A stretch of DNA of 64,000 bases, taken from an uncultured Lachnospiraceae bacterium. Its GTDB lineage: Bacteria; Bacillota; Clostridia; Lachnospirales; Lachnospiraceae. Each line of letters opens with the position of its first letter. Position 1 is the first letter of the stretch. The notes under the pieces are model-generated. The model was not told the DNA's origin and made no database searches. It worked only from the letters and a program-made list of their open reading frames with translations. The DNA lies in the NCBI GenBank assembly GCA_947576945.1, contig CANPTH010000004.1:1-64000 (forward strand), in the 5' to 3' direction. Of the stretch, positions 26,075 through 35,073 are shown piece by piece. The position numbers and the translations under genes are program-made.

Positions 26075-28474
26075 ATGAAAGAGTATTATCAAATCAAAAC
26101 AGTTCCCGTATGCAGGGCGGAGAATGTTATCGAGGGAGAAAAGTACCGGATCAGCGTACTGACGGAGGGACTTATCAGGCTGGAGTATGCGGAACATGGA
26201 GTGTTTGAAGATCGGCCGACGCAGATCGTGTGGAACAGAGATCTGGGGGCATGCGAATTCCAGGTGATCGACGAGGCGGGAAATCTGGAGATCATCACAG
26301 AAAGGATCCATCTGCGCTATGACAAAGGGGAATTTCGGACCAATGGACTCTCGATCGATGTGAAAGGCGGTCTTTTCCCATTTGGCGGCACGTGGCGTTA
26401 CGGGGATCAGACGAAGGTGATCAATATCGGTGATCTGAAAGGAACGGCCAGGACACTGGACAATGCGGACGGTGAGATTCCGTTGGAGAAGGGGCTTGTG
26501 TCGCAGCTGGGGCATGCGGTGATGGATGACAGCAAGTCTCTTGTGATCCGGGAAGATGGCTGGGTGGAAGCCAGGAAACATCCGGTAATCGATCTGTACT
26601 TCTTGGGGTATGGAACGGATTATCTGACCTGTATTCAGGATTTCTACAGACTGTGCGGGACTACGCCGATGGTGCCGCGGTATGCGCTGGGGAACTGGTG
26701 GAGCCGCTATCATAAATATACGGAAGAGACATATCGAGAATTGATGGAGCGTTTCCAGGCAGAAGATGTGCCGTTGTCTGTGGCGGTCATTGATATGGAC
26801 TGGCATTTGGTGGATATCGATAAGAAATACGGAACCGGCTGGACTGGGTATACCTGGAATAAGGAGTTTTTCCCGGATCCGAAACGGTTTCTGGGATGGC
26901 TTCATGAACAGGGGATGCATGTGACGCTGAACGTTCATCCGGCGGACGGTGTGCGTGCCTATGAGGAAATGTATGAACCGATGGCAAAGGCTTTGGGGGT
27001 TGATAGTAAAAAGGAGCTGCCAGTGGAGTTTGATGTGTCGGATGAGAAGTTCATGGAGGCATATTTTACTTATCTGCATCACACGAGAGAAGAGGAAGGC
27101 GTTGATTTCTGGTGGATCGACTGGCAGCAGGGTGTCGCTTCGAAGGTGGAAGGACTGGATCCGCTCTGGATGCTGAACCACTATCACTATTTAGATAATG
27201 GACGTGATGGAAAGCGTCCCATGACTTTTTCCAGATATGCAGGACCAGGAAGTCACCGTTATCCGGTGGGATTCTCAGGGGATACGATCGTCAGCTGGAA
27301 ATCCCTTGCTTTCCAGCCTTACTTTACGGCGTCGGCTTCCAATATCGGTTATGGCATGTGGAGTCATGATATTGGCGGGCACATGATGGGGATCCGCGAT
27401 GATGAGATGTGTGGAAGATGGGTACAATTTGGTGTCTTCTCGCCGATCATGCGCCTGCATTCGACGAACAGTATGTTCAATTCCAAAGAACCCTGGAGAT
27501 ATCGGCCGGAGATCTGTGCCATGATGGAGGAATTCTTAAGACTGCGCCACAGAATGCTGCCTTATCTGTATACCATGAATTACAGGCAGTACGCGGAACG
27601 GATTCCCATGATCCTGCCTATGTATTATCCTTATCCGAAATCCAGAGAAGCTTATCAGGTACCGAATCAGTATATGTTCGGCAGTCAGATGATGGCGGCA
27701 GCCATTACTACACCCTGTCTCAGAGGGCTGAATATGGCAAAGACAACTGTGTGGTTCCCCGAAGGAAGATGGTATGATATATTCACCGGTCTGTGCTATG
27801 AGGGCGGCAGGAAGATGAACGTGTATCGGGATATCAATTCCATGCCTGTATTTGCCAAAGCCGGCGCTGTTGTACCGTTCCAGGAGGAGTATGGTATCAA
27901 TGCGGGAGAGAATCCGCAGAAGCTGCATCTGTATGTGTATGTTGGGGAAGACGGCTGCTTTACGCTGTATGAAGATGACAATACCACCAACAGGTACCAG
28001 GACGGAAAGTGCGTGAAAACGCAGTACAGCTGGCAGGAAGATGCAGGGCGCCTGTGCATTCACGCTGCGGAAGGCGAACTGTCTCTGGTACCGGAGAGGC
28101 GGGATTATATTCTTACCTTCTGTGGTGTCACGCAGGCGCAGGTTTCCTGTGATCTGCAGGGAAGAGAGGCGGACGGCGGCAGAGTTGTTTCGACAGGACA
28201 GGATGCCATGGGGCGGCTGGAAGTTGTATTGGAACATGTGCCTGTCACGGAGGCAGTTACGGTATCCCTGCAGGAGAGAAGAAGTGCGGATCATGCTGTT
28301 TCGGAGCGATGCTTCCGGATTCTTGACAGGGCGGAGATCGAGATGATGGTGAAAGAAAGCGCATTTCATGTAGTGGAAACGCAGAAGGATGCAGCAAGGA
28401 TTTTGGGCGGTCTGTTGGCATTGGATCTTGATAACGACCTGTACGGAGCATTGGCAGAGATCGTTACGGCCTGA
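26075..28474 (+). CDS. GH31 family alpha-glycosidase
   Basis: Cytosolic enzyme of 799 aa (no signal peptide). An N-terminal beta-sandwich is followed by a TIM barrel with DMDWHLVDIDKKYGTGWTGY, the nucleophile region FWWIDWQQG (Asp349), RYAGPGSHRYPVGFSGD (candidate acid/base Asp403) and YGMWSHDIGGHMMG, then C-terminal beta domains (VFAKAGAVVPFQ, FTLYEDDNTTNRYQDGK). GH31 members hydrolyse alpha-glucosides or alpha-xylosides; which one cannot be said. ATG 26075 follows AAAGAGGAAAG. The last 27 residues, AARILGGLLALDLDNDLYGA onward, lie outside the usual fold and recur in a relic at 30234-30326. Confidence 0.9.
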   Translation: MKEYYQIKTVPVCRAENVIEGEKYRISVLTEGLIRLEYAEHGVFEDRPTQIVWNRDLGACEFQVIDEAGNLEIITERIHLRYDKGEFRTNGLSIDVKGGLFPFGGTWRYGDQTKVINIGDLKGTARTLDNADGEIPLEKGLVSQLGHAVMDDSKSLVIREDGWVEARKHPVIDLYFLGYGTDYLTCIQDFYRLCGTTPMVPRYALGNWWSRYHKYTEETYRELMERFQAEDVPLSVAVIDMDWHLVDIDKKYGTGWTGYTWNKEFFPDPKRFLGWLHEQGMHVTLNVHPADGVRAYEEMYEPMAKALGVDSKKELPVEFDVSDEKFMEAYFTYLHHTREEEGVDFWWIDWQQGVASKVEGLDPLWMLNHYHYLDNGRDGKRPMTFSRYAGPGSHRYPVGFSGDTIVSWKSLAFQPYFTASASNIGYGMWSHDIGGHMMGIRDDEMCGRWVQFGVFSPIMRLHSTNSMFNSKEPWRYRPEICAMMEEFLRLRHRMLPYLYTMNYRQYAERIPMILPMYYPYPKSREAYQVPNQYMFGSQMMAAAITTPCLRGLNMAKTTVWFPEGRWYDIFTGLCYEGGRKMNVYRDINSMPVFAKAGAVVPFQEEYGINAGENPQKLHLYVYVGEDGCFTLYEDDNTTNRYQDGKCVKTQYSWQEDAGRLCIHAAEGELSLVPERRDYILTFCGVTQAQVSCDLQGREADGGRVVSTGQDAMGRLEVVLEHVPVTEAVTVSLQERRSADHAVSERCFRILDRAEIEMMVKESAFHVVETQKDAARILGGLLALDLDNDLYGALAEIVTA

Positions 28475-28499
28475 GTCAGACGGGCAGTGGGGTGTGAGA

Positions 28500-30233
28500 A
28501 TGGAAGGCAGGACGAAAAGAGAGCGCAGGCTCAAGAAGAGCAGGTCGATCGTACATATTACGCTGGAGGCTATGATCCCGGTATGTGTTTTGTTTTTGCT
28601 GCTCCTGCTCTTTATGTTTCAGAGTGTGAAGGAAGCGCAGAATATGGCGTATCGTTATCTGCAGGACATGGCTGCAGCGAATGCGAAGAAGGTGAAGGAA
28701 GATATCAGCATGATCAATTCGGAGATGGTCTACCTGATCAAGCAGGATAAAAATATTGCCGATCTGCCGGAGGATATCACGCCCCGGACAACCCGGTATT
28801 ATGAGTTACTGGATGATGTTGTTTCTCTCAATAAAACATTGAAACTCCGGTATGGCGGGCATTACTTCTTCTATGAATATGTGGAGGCGGCGGACCTGCT
28901 TATACTGGATAACCACGCATATTTTCCTGTGAGCCAGAAAAACGGGGAGGCGAAAGGTCTCGAGAAAATGATTCAGGGCTATCTGTCGGGAGAGATAGAA
29001 CGTTCTGAATGGAATTATTTTAAGGCGGATGAGGAAACATTCCTGTTTTGTTTCTATGAAACGAAGGGAAAGTCGGTAGGTTGTATCGTGAATCTGGAAG
29101 ACCTGTTGACGGATTTTAATATCAGTAACCTGGGATATGAGAGTATTCCTTTCTTTATTGCGGGGGACGGGGAGATCCTGATGCGCAGGCAGGAAGAGGA
29201 AGAGAATATTGTGCAGGCGATGCAGGAGAATCTGTTCTTCAAATCCAGAGTACATACCTATGAGCTGGGCAGGATCGGACAGCTGAAACTGGTGATCGAT
29301 TCTTCCGAGGGAATTCTGGACAGGATCGTTTTGCTGCAGGTTGTGAGCACGGTACTGGCGGTTTCCATTGTCCTGGTAGCTACGGTAGTAGCATTTGTTT
29401 ATTACAGACGGATCCTGGCGCCCATGAAGCAGTTTGTCAGGAGATTAAGTAATCCGGAAGAGGAGAAGTGGCTTCATGATATGGATAGCCATCAGTTGTT
29501 GGAGCTGGAGATGGCCAGTAAGGAATTCAGGGAAATGATGCGCCAGATCCAGTCTTTAAAGATCGCAATCTATGAAAAGGAGCTGTTGCAGAGCAAGACG
29601 GAACTGGAGTATGTACAGGAACAGATCAGGCCGCATTTCTACCTGAATTGTATCAGTGTGATTCATGGTATGGCGGAAAAATACCATGCGGAGGATATCA
29701 TCATGATCGCGGAGAAATTATCTGACTATTTCCGCTATGTAGTCAATGATTCCTATGTACTTCGAAAGATCGGACAGGAAGTTGCGCATATCAGGGATTA
29801 TATAGATATTCAGAAACTGCGGTATGAAGATTTCTTTCGATTCGAGGTAATGATGGATGAAGGGATAGAAGAATGTATGATTCCGCCGCTGGTTCTGCAG
29901 GTATTTGTGGAGAATGCCATCAACCACGGTGTGAACTTTGAGAAACAGGTGGAGATTACGCTCTATATTGCGCTGGAACAGTACGGAGGGGAAGACTGCC
30001 TGTATATCTGCATATCGGACACCGGAGAGGGATTCTCAGAGGAGGCGCTGGATAAGATTCGGAATGGCGGGAATATTGTATATAACGGCAGGAAGCATGT
30101 TGGCATACAGAATACTCTGAAGCGGCTGCAGATCATATACGGTGAGAAAGCGCAGGTCAGTTTCTTCAATATGACAGAACATTGTGGAGCCGTGGTGGAG
30201 CTGCGAATTCCGGTACAGCAGCAGGAAGGCTGA
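28500..30233 (+). CDS. sensor histidine kinase (YesM family)
   Basis: Membrane kinase of 577 aa. A transmembrane helix at about residues 20-42 is followed by an extracellular sensor region, a second helix near 280-305, a short HAMP-like stretch, then the His_kinase domain with IRPHFYLN (His379) and an HATPase (FVENAINHGVNF, ISDTGEGFSEEAL, HVGIQNTLKRLQIIYG). ATG 28500 is 25 bases after the GH31 stop; in-frame GTG 28494 is an alternative. It is the probable partner of the AraC-type regulator at 20480-22021. An in-frame relic of the GH31 tail directly follows its TGA. Confidence 0.92.
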   Translation: MEGRTKRERRLKKSRSIVHITLEAMIPVCVLFLLLLLFMFQSVKEAQNMAYRYLQDMAAANAKKVKEDISMINSEMVYLIKQDKNIADLPEDITPRTTRYYELLDDVVSLNKTLKLRYGGHYFFYEYVEAADLLILDNHAYFPVSQKNGEAKGLEKMIQGYLSGEIERSEWNYFKADEETFLFCFYETKGKSVGCIVNLEDLLTDFNISNLGYESIPFFIAGDGEILMRRQEEEENIVQAMQENLFFKSRVHTYELGRIGQLKLVIDSSEGILDRIVLLQVVSTVLAVSIVLVATVVAFVYYRRILAPMKQFVRRLSNPEEEKWLHDMDSHQLLELEMASKEFREMMRQIQSLKIAIYEKELLQSKTELEYVQEQIRPHFYLNCISVIHGMAEKYHAEDIIMIAEKLSDYFRYVVNDSYVLRKIGQEVAHIRDYIDIQKLRYEDFFRFEVMMDEGIEECMIPPLVLQVFVENAINHGVNFEKQVEITLYIALEQYGGEDCLYICISDTGEGFSEEALDKIRNGGNIVYNGRKHVGIQNTLKRLQIIYGEKAQVSFFNMTEHCGAVVELRIPVQQQEG

Positions 30234-30326
30234 CAGATTACATTTGCGGCTCGTCTCGTGGGAGTCCTGCTGGCGATGGAGCTTGATCCGGATCTGTACG
30301 GGGCGCTGGTGGAAGCAGTGGTCTGA
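30234..30326 (+). pseudogene. relic similar to the GH31 C-terminus
   Basis: Directly after the kinase TGA, in the same frame, 30 codons run to TGA 30324-30326. The segment from 30246, reading AARLVGVLLAMELDPDLYGA and onward, matches the end of the GH31 protein: 17 of 26 aligned residues are identical by eye. No start codon or Shine-Dalgarno supports it as a gene. It is best explained as the last piece of a lost GH31 or related gene. The rest of the gap to 30559 holds the ECF promoter and nothing else clear. Confidence 0.6.
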
Positions 30327-30493
30327 GATATATGGAAAAGGCAAAAGGTATGAAAAGGGGCAGAGTACGTGAATTGGTCAGTGTTGCGTACTATGTCCTT
30401 TTTTGCGCAATGGGGAATATTCGGGATTTACGGGGCTGTGGAGCAGAGCCTGCAACCGGGTCATGATAAGGGATATGGATGTTTTGAAATGGT

Positions 30494-30524
30494 TGGGACG
30501 TTTCTTTATGTTTCTCCGTCTAAT
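30494..30524 (+). promoter_or_regulatory. candidate ECF-sigma promoter upstream of its own sigma gene
   Basis: TGGGAC (30494-30499), 17 bases, CGTC (30517-30520) followed by TAAT. This resembles the TGAAAC-N16/17-CGTC promoters of Bacillus ECF sigma factors, with two A-to-G changes in the -35 box. Its position 36 bases before the sigma start suggests autoregulation. Confidence 0.45.
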
Positions 30525-30559
30525 CAGTAAAGAGGAAGCAAAGAGGAGGGAAGCCGTCA

Positions 30560-31072
30560 ATGGACAAGTTGATAAAGCGTGTACTGCACAGAGATGCGGA
30601 TGCTTTTACGGAACTGATGCAGTCGCAGATGCAGGGTATGTATAAGACTGCGAAAGCGATGCTTCGGGATGATGAAGACGCTGCAGACGCCATATCCGAG
30701 ACGATCCTCATGTGCTGGGAAAAGATGGAACAGTTAAAGAGACCGGAATTTTTCAAGACGTGGATGACCCGGATCCTGATCAATGAATGCCACGATATCC
30801 TAAGACAGAGGAAACGGATGTATCCGGTGGAGGAGATGGCAGAAGTGCCGGCATCAGATGACGCTTATGCAAATGTGGAATGGCTGGAGACCATGCGGGG
30901 ACTTAATGACAAGTACAGGTTGATTTTAATCCTGTATTATGTAAACGGATTATCGACGACACAGATCGCTTCGATCCTGCATGTTCCGGTCAGTACGGTC
31001 AGGACGAGGCTGGCAAGAGGAAGAGAACAGATGGCACAGCTTTGCGGTGTGAAGAGGAATGGAGGAAAATAA
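30560..31072 (+). CDS. ECF-type RNA polymerase sigma factor
   Basis: Sigma-70 family protein of 170 aa. Region 2 covers DAFTELMQSQMQGMYKTAKAM and FKTWMTRILINECHDILRQ; region 4 covers KYRLILILYYVNGLSTTQIA and VPVSTVRTRLARGREQM. No long region 3 is present, which is the ECF layout. The start follows AGAGGAGGGAAG. The stop codon shares a base with the anti-sigma start, so both are translated together. The target regulon and signal are unknown. Confidence 0.92.
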   Translation: MDKLIKRVLHRDADAFTELMQSQMQGMYKTAKAMLRDDEDAADAISETILMCWEKMEQLKRPEFFKTWMTRILINECHDILRQRKRMYPVEEMAEVPASDDAYANVEWLETMRGLNDKYRLILILYYVNGLSTTQIASILHVPVSTVRTRLARGREQMAQLCGVKRNGGK

Positions 31073-32268
31073 TGAGAGAAAAGGATATCATCGAAAGCTT
31101 ACAGAGAGAGATTACAATTCCGGACATCGTGCAGTCCAAAGCCGATCAGGTGTTCCAGAAGATTCAGGAAGATAACGGAAAGACGCTTACGGTGCGGACG
31201 AGAAAGAGAAAAGGGAAAATGGTCTGGGCCGCAGTGGCTGCGGCAGTGCTGGTCCTTAGCACGACGGTGTGTGCGGCGGTCTATAAGTATGGCAGCAAAG
31301 GGCTGGAAGCTGAATTCAGGATGAAGCCGGAACAGAAGCAGATTCTGGAAGAAAAAGGGTATATGACGCCCATCCTGAATGAAGCGGGCATGCGTACCGG
31401 TGTCACCTGTCAGGATATTACGATAACACCGATGCAGATGATCGTTGATAAGCGGTTTGCATGGCTTTCCTTTCAGGTGAAAGGATTTGTTCCGGAAGAA
31501 GGGAAAGAACCCGGCGTCTATATGCAGAGGATAACGGTCGATGGTGATGAGTATGCGATGATCCAGTCATACGGAGGGTTTTACGATGGCCTGCAGTATA
31601 CCGGTAATGGATTTGTACGTGATGACGGAGAGCAGGCGTATGATGCGGATGGCAGCCTGATTCCCAAATATGTGGATGAAGAGGGATGTCTGGAGTATAT
31701 TATTGAGATTGTCGGTACCGATTATGAGAAAGGGCTGATCGGTTCGTCCCTGCATGTCGAGCTGGAAGGCCTTGGAACGATGGATAAGGCGGAATATATT
31801 CCGGATGTGGAGGGAGTGTGGGCGTTTGATCTGGAACTGAAGGGGTCGGACGCGGTGAGGAAGACTACATTGTCCGCAACGCTGGGAGACAGCGGCGCCG
31901 CATTGGAATATGCGGAAATATCGCCCATCTCGGTTTATGTAATCGGAGAGTTTCCTCTGCGGAAGGAGAAGACAGAGGCGGAGAATGGAAAAGGAGAGAC
32001 GGTGCTTCACGAAACGTTTGTACATGCACCGGATTTCGCAGGGTTGAAGATGAAAGACGGCAGTCTCCTGACCTATATTATCAACGGCGGGACGGTGGGA
32101 TATCCTGATTCGGAGCAGGAAGTTTACCGGTGGGCTTTCAGTATCACGCCTGCAGTCGATCCGGGGGAAGTTGAGGCGCTGTTATTTCAAAAGTCAGTTC
32201 CGGAAACAAACGATAGGGGATCCTTTGAATATAAGGAAGAAGATTTGTATATTGTGCCGCTGGAATAA
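31072..32268 (+). CDS. membrane anti-sigma factor with DUF4179-like domain
   Basis: Membrane protein of 398 aa: a cytosolic N-terminus (1-45), one transmembrane helix (about 50-70, VWAAVAAAVLVLSTTVCAAV) and a large extracytoplasmic domain of the DUF4179 type (EFRMKPEQKQILEEKG, CQDITITPMQMIVDKRFAWL). In Clostridia this domain partners with the ECF sigma encoded just upstream and presumably holds it at the membrane. ATG 31072 follows GGAGGAAAA and overlaps the sigma stop by one base. The extracellular signal is unknown. Confidence 0.88.
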   Translation: MREKDIIESLQREITIPDIVQSKADQVFQKIQEDNGKTLTVRTRKRKGKMVWAAVAAAVLVLSTTVCAAVYKYGSKGLEAEFRMKPEQKQILEEKGYMTPILNEAGMRTGVTCQDITITPMQMIVDKRFAWLSFQVKGFVPEEGKEPGVYMQRITVDGDEYAMIQSYGGFYDGLQYTGNGFVRDDGEQAYDADGSLIPKYVDEEGCLEYIIEIVGTDYEKGLIGSSLHVELEGLGTMDKAEYIPDVEGVWAFDLELKGSDAVRKTTLSATLGDSGAALEYAEISPISVYVIGEFPLRKEKTEAENGKGETVLHETFVHAPDFAGLKMKDGSLLTYIINGGTVGYPDSEQEVYRWAFSITPAVDPGEVEALLFQKSVPETNDRGSFEYKEEDLYIVPLE

Positions 32269-32402
32269 CGATAAGGCGTTGCAGCAAATGTGCAGAAACG
32301 GCATCATGCATCAGGACAAACGGACGTGGACAACATGGCTTCATTCTGTGTCAGTCATTCTGGTGATCGGTGTGGAAGGTATAACGGTAATAATATTTGT
32401 TA

Positions 32403-32431
32403 TTGATAAAATCATCAAAATGGTAGATAAT
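32403..32431 (+). promoter_or_regulatory. sigma-A promoter of rnpB
   Basis: TTGATA (32403-32408), 17 bases, GATAAT (32426-32431); 5 of 6 matches in each box. Transcription would begin close to 32438, a few bases before the P1 helix of RNase P RNA. Confidence 0.75.
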
Positions 32432-32442
32432 ATAACAGTACG

Positions 32443-32826
32443 CTAAGTAGAATAAATGATCGCGGCTGCACAGACGTAAGGGTGCAGGTGAGGAAAGTCC
32501 GGGCTTCGCAGGGCAGGATGCCGGATAACGTCCGGTGGAGGCGACTCCAAGGCCAGTGCAACAGAAAAGAAACCGCCGGAAGCTGCACTAAGCGGCTTTA
32601 AGTTTCGCGTAAGCGATGCTGCACGGTAAGGGTGGAATGGCAGTGTAAGAGACTACCGCCGCAGCGGTAACGATGCGGGCTGTGTAAACCCCATCCGAAG
32701 CAAGACCGAAAAGAAAGCGACAGATTGGCCCGATCTGCTTTCAGGTGGGTTGCTTGAGATATTCGGTAACGGATATCCTAGATAGATGATCATTCACGAC
32801 ATAACCCGGCTTATCGTTCTGCTTAG
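32443..32826 (+). ncRNA. rnpB: RNase P RNA (bacterial type A-like)
   Basis: Catalytic RNA of RNase P, which trims tRNA 5' ends. The conserved core is visible: GAGGAAAGTCCGGGCT near the 5' end, the A-rich linker AACAGAAAAGAAACC, AGACCGAAAAG, and near the 3' end ACATAACCCGGCTTAT. CTAAGTAGAA at the 5' end pairs with TTCTGCTTAG at the 3' end to close helix P1, and this fixes the ends to within a few bases. It has its own promoter and stands between the anti-sigma and protease genes. Confidence 0.95.
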
Positions 32827-32984
32827 TTTACATAAGATTATGTTTAAAAACGGGTGAGGGCACAGAAGAGATGATCCTGGGGATTCTCTTAGGTGCCCCG
32901 TCTGTATTTACAGGGCTTTTTCTTTCACTGAAGCCTGTTTTTCTACTGTCAAAGGATGTGGAGCAGAAAGGGATCTGTCTGGTT

Positions 32985-33800
32985 ATGACGGGGAACAGAA
33001 AAGGAATCTACTTTATTATACTGTGTCTGATCCTGTTGCTGCCGCCGTGTAAAGCGCAGGCGGCTCTACAGAATGGATCTGCCGGTAACGGTATGCCGCC
33101 GCATCTGATTCAGACGGTGACACAGCAGGAGATCTACGAAGGGATGCTCTCGCTTGGCATGCTGCAATGTCCTGTTTTACAGAAAGCGGATTGCGAGAAG
33201 GCTTTCGAAAATGTGAAAGACTGTGTCGTGCGGGTGAATATGGGGAATGCTTATGGAAGCGGTATCTTATGGGATATGACTGAGGAGTGTGTGGTGATTG
33301 CCACCAACAGGCATGTGTTGGACTACTGGCGGGAAAAGGACAGTTTCCTGTATTTTCAGCAGGGTTATTATATGGATGCGGATATTTTGGGAATATCGGA
33401 GCAGTATGATATCGGATTTATGTCAGTGGACAATGGACAGTTCACTTACGATGAATTGGAACGGCTGCGGAGTGTGGTGAAGGATCTGGCGGTTTATGAG
33501 CGGCTGGAGCAGGGAAGTGAGATGTTCTGTGTGGGTGCAGGGCCTGGGCCTGAGGTGGGAGAGATCTTATTTCATAAGGCAAAGTTGGAAGAGCGTGCGC
33601 GGTATATTGCGGATTTCGAAACAGAAATGCTGTACGGCTATGGGTTTGTCAGGTCGGGGATGTCAGGAGGCGGTATTTTCGACGGCTACGGGCATTTGAT
33701 TGGTATGGTGACAGGCGGGTCGCTGCAGAATGAAGTGGCCGGGGTGCCGCTGCCGGCTATGGTGGAAGCATATCGGGAGATTACGGATACTGCGGATTGA
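32985..33800 (+). CDS. exported trypsin-like serine protease
   Basis: Protein of 271 aa. Residues 1-26 form a signal peptide (TGNRKGIYFIILCLILLLPP, cleavage after AQA). The mature part is a small trypsin-like domain with His in ATNRHVLD, Asp in QYDIGFMSV and Ser in RSGMSGGGIFD, all in the expected order. An in-frame ATG at 32871 would add 38 mainly hydrophobic residues; 32985 was chosen because it gives a textbook signal peptide, but neither start has a strong Shine-Dalgarno. Function may be regulatory proteolysis at the cell surface, possibly linked to the neighbouring anti-sigma factor; that is speculation. Confidence 0.75.
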   Translation: MTGNRKGIYFIILCLILLLPPCKAQAALQNGSAGNGMPPHLIQTVTQQEIYEGMLSLGMLQCPVLQKADCEKAFENVKDCVVRVNMGNAYGSGILWDMTEECVVIATNRHVLDYWREKDSFLYFQQGYYMDADILGISEQYDIGFMSVDNGQFTYDELERLRSVVKDLAVYERLEQGSEMFCVGAGPGPEVGEILFHKAKLEERARYIADFETEMLYGYGFVRSGMSGGGIFDGYGHLIGMVTGGSLQNEVAGVPLPAMVEAYREITDTAD

Positions 33801-33834
33801 TTATCAAGGTATTGTTTGAAAGGCTGTGAAAGCT

Positions 33835-34839
33835 ATGGAAGATCAGGGAAAAATTTCATTTCAGGTCAGAGAGAGCCGGATGTCGCTTATAGCGGGAAGC
33901 CTGTCGATTGGATTTGCAGTCTTCATTTTTGTGATGCGGCTTTGGTATCCCAAGGGGGAGGGCGGCGGCCTGCTCTTATATCTGCCGTTGCTCTTCATGT
34001 TGGGAAGTGGAATTGGATTTTGTATTATGTACTGTAATAAAAGAGTGATCGTAAATGAAATGGATATACATTATGTAAACTTATTGAAGAAAACGAAAGC
34101 CTTTACCTTGGATGATATCGGCTTCTGCAGGCTGGAAATGGGAGGAGGCAAGATAACCATGATTCTGTATGACTTGACAGGAGATAAGTTATGTAAACTT
34201 GATTCCGGCATGAGGGGCATGGGAGAATTCCTGCAGTATCTGGTGGATAACGGGGTGGAAACAGAGTGGAACAGAGAGCGGGGACGCCGGCAGGAGACGT
34301 TCCTGCCGGAACTGATCCTGAAAGAGACGGCAGTCTGTGAGGAGGAGATTGCCGGATGTTCGGAAGCCTTCTATCAGGAAGCGGAGAAGGTTTTCAGAGA
34401 TTGGGAGAAACGCAATAAAAGGTTTGAGGCAGAATGGGAGATCGGTTTCGCACAATACAGCGAAAAGGAGCTGGAGAAGCAGGCAGGGCAGAGCAGGCCA
34501 TGGGAGTGGACGAGCGTTTTGGAAGAGGAGATGGGAACGCTGCCGGAAGATTATGTGTGTGTGCTGGAGGCATATCTGAAACGGGATGGAGCATATGTCG
34601 TGGATCGCAGGGGGGAAGCGGTGTCTCTGCAGATTCCGTACCTGATCAGATGCAGATCTTACCGGGTTGGAGAGAAGACCAGAATCAGGAGATCGGATGA
34701 GAAGACACTGACAGCAGAGATTGAGAATCATCTGGAAATGCTGTCACGCGAGATGCCCAGACATAAATACAGGATCGAGTCATTTTCCATCCGGCATAGA
34801 TTGCAGAAGAAGGCAGGCGTGATGGGGACAGGCAGGTGA
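33835..34839 (+). CDS. membrane protein of unknown function
   Basis: Protein of 334 aa that I do not recognise. Two adjacent transmembrane helices (about residues 17-37 and 44-66) are followed by a cytosolic PH-like stretch (KRVIVNEMDIHYVNLLKKTKAFTLDDIGF) and a long charged, helical region (about 145-240) ending in a basic tail. The architecture resembles small bacterial PH-domain membrane proteins, but the match is weak. ATG 33835 is preferred; in-frame GTG 33826 lies only 3 bases after GAAAGG. The gene follows the protease by 34 bases and is probably in its operon. Confidence 0.65.
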   Translation: MEDQGKISFQVRESRMSLIAGSLSIGFAVFIFVMRLWYPKGEGGGLLLYLPLLFMLGSGIGFCIMYCNKRVIVNEMDIHYVNLLKKTKAFTLDDIGFCRLEMGGGKITMILYDLTGDKLCKLDSGMRGMGEFLQYLVDNGVETEWNRERGRRQETFLPELILKETAVCEEEIAGCSEAFYQEAEKVFRDWEKRNKRFEAEWEIGFAQYSEKELEKQAGQSRPWEWTSVLEEEMGTLPEDYVCVLEAYLKRDGAYVVDRRGEAVSLQIPYLIRCRSYRVGEKTRIRRSDEKTLTAEIENHLEMLSREMPRHKYRIESFSIRHRLQKKAGVMGTGR

Positions 34840-34995
34840 ATCGTATCGGGACATCGGTGATTCTGGAATCGGGAAGATGCACGGCTGTGCATTTTGCGAG
34901 AACCCGATGCAGGGATACAGGGTATTGGAAGAGAAATAGTCAGATAATAATATACGGTAGTATTAAAGTGTGGTAAAATGGTTGAATAGATGATC

Positions 34996-35030
34996 CTTTT
35001 TCCACTCCTGGTATTGGAGGAGTGAAAGAG
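34996..35030 (+). repeat. hairpin in the 5' leader of the aldose epimerase gene
   Basis: CACTCCT (35003-35009) pairs with AGGAGTG (35018-35024) across 8 bases; after a bulged C the stem extends by about 6 pairs to 34996 and 35030. An extended -10 element (TG at 34971, TAAAAT at 34974-34979) upstream would put this hairpin in the leader. There is no T-run after it. It may tune expression or mRNA stability. Confidence 0.45.
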
Positions 35031-35073
35031 TCGACTTCAAAATATTGGATAAGAGTGCAAGGAGGGTAAGGGT

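Noticed and set aside
26030-27187. Long open frame (385 codons) on the minus strand
   Set aside because: Antisense to GH31, which shows all catalytic motifs; the frame is a by-product of codon bias.
30364-30404. AGTACG/CGTACT stem followed by a T6 stretch
   Set aside because: The stem is only 6 bp, the loop 17 bases, and the T-run starts six bases after the stem, so it is a poor terminator candidate.
32288-32446. Possible small membrane protein of 52 codons before rnpB
   Set aside because: It overlaps the rnpB promoter and 5' end and has no Shine-Dalgarno; one hydrophobic run alone is not enough.
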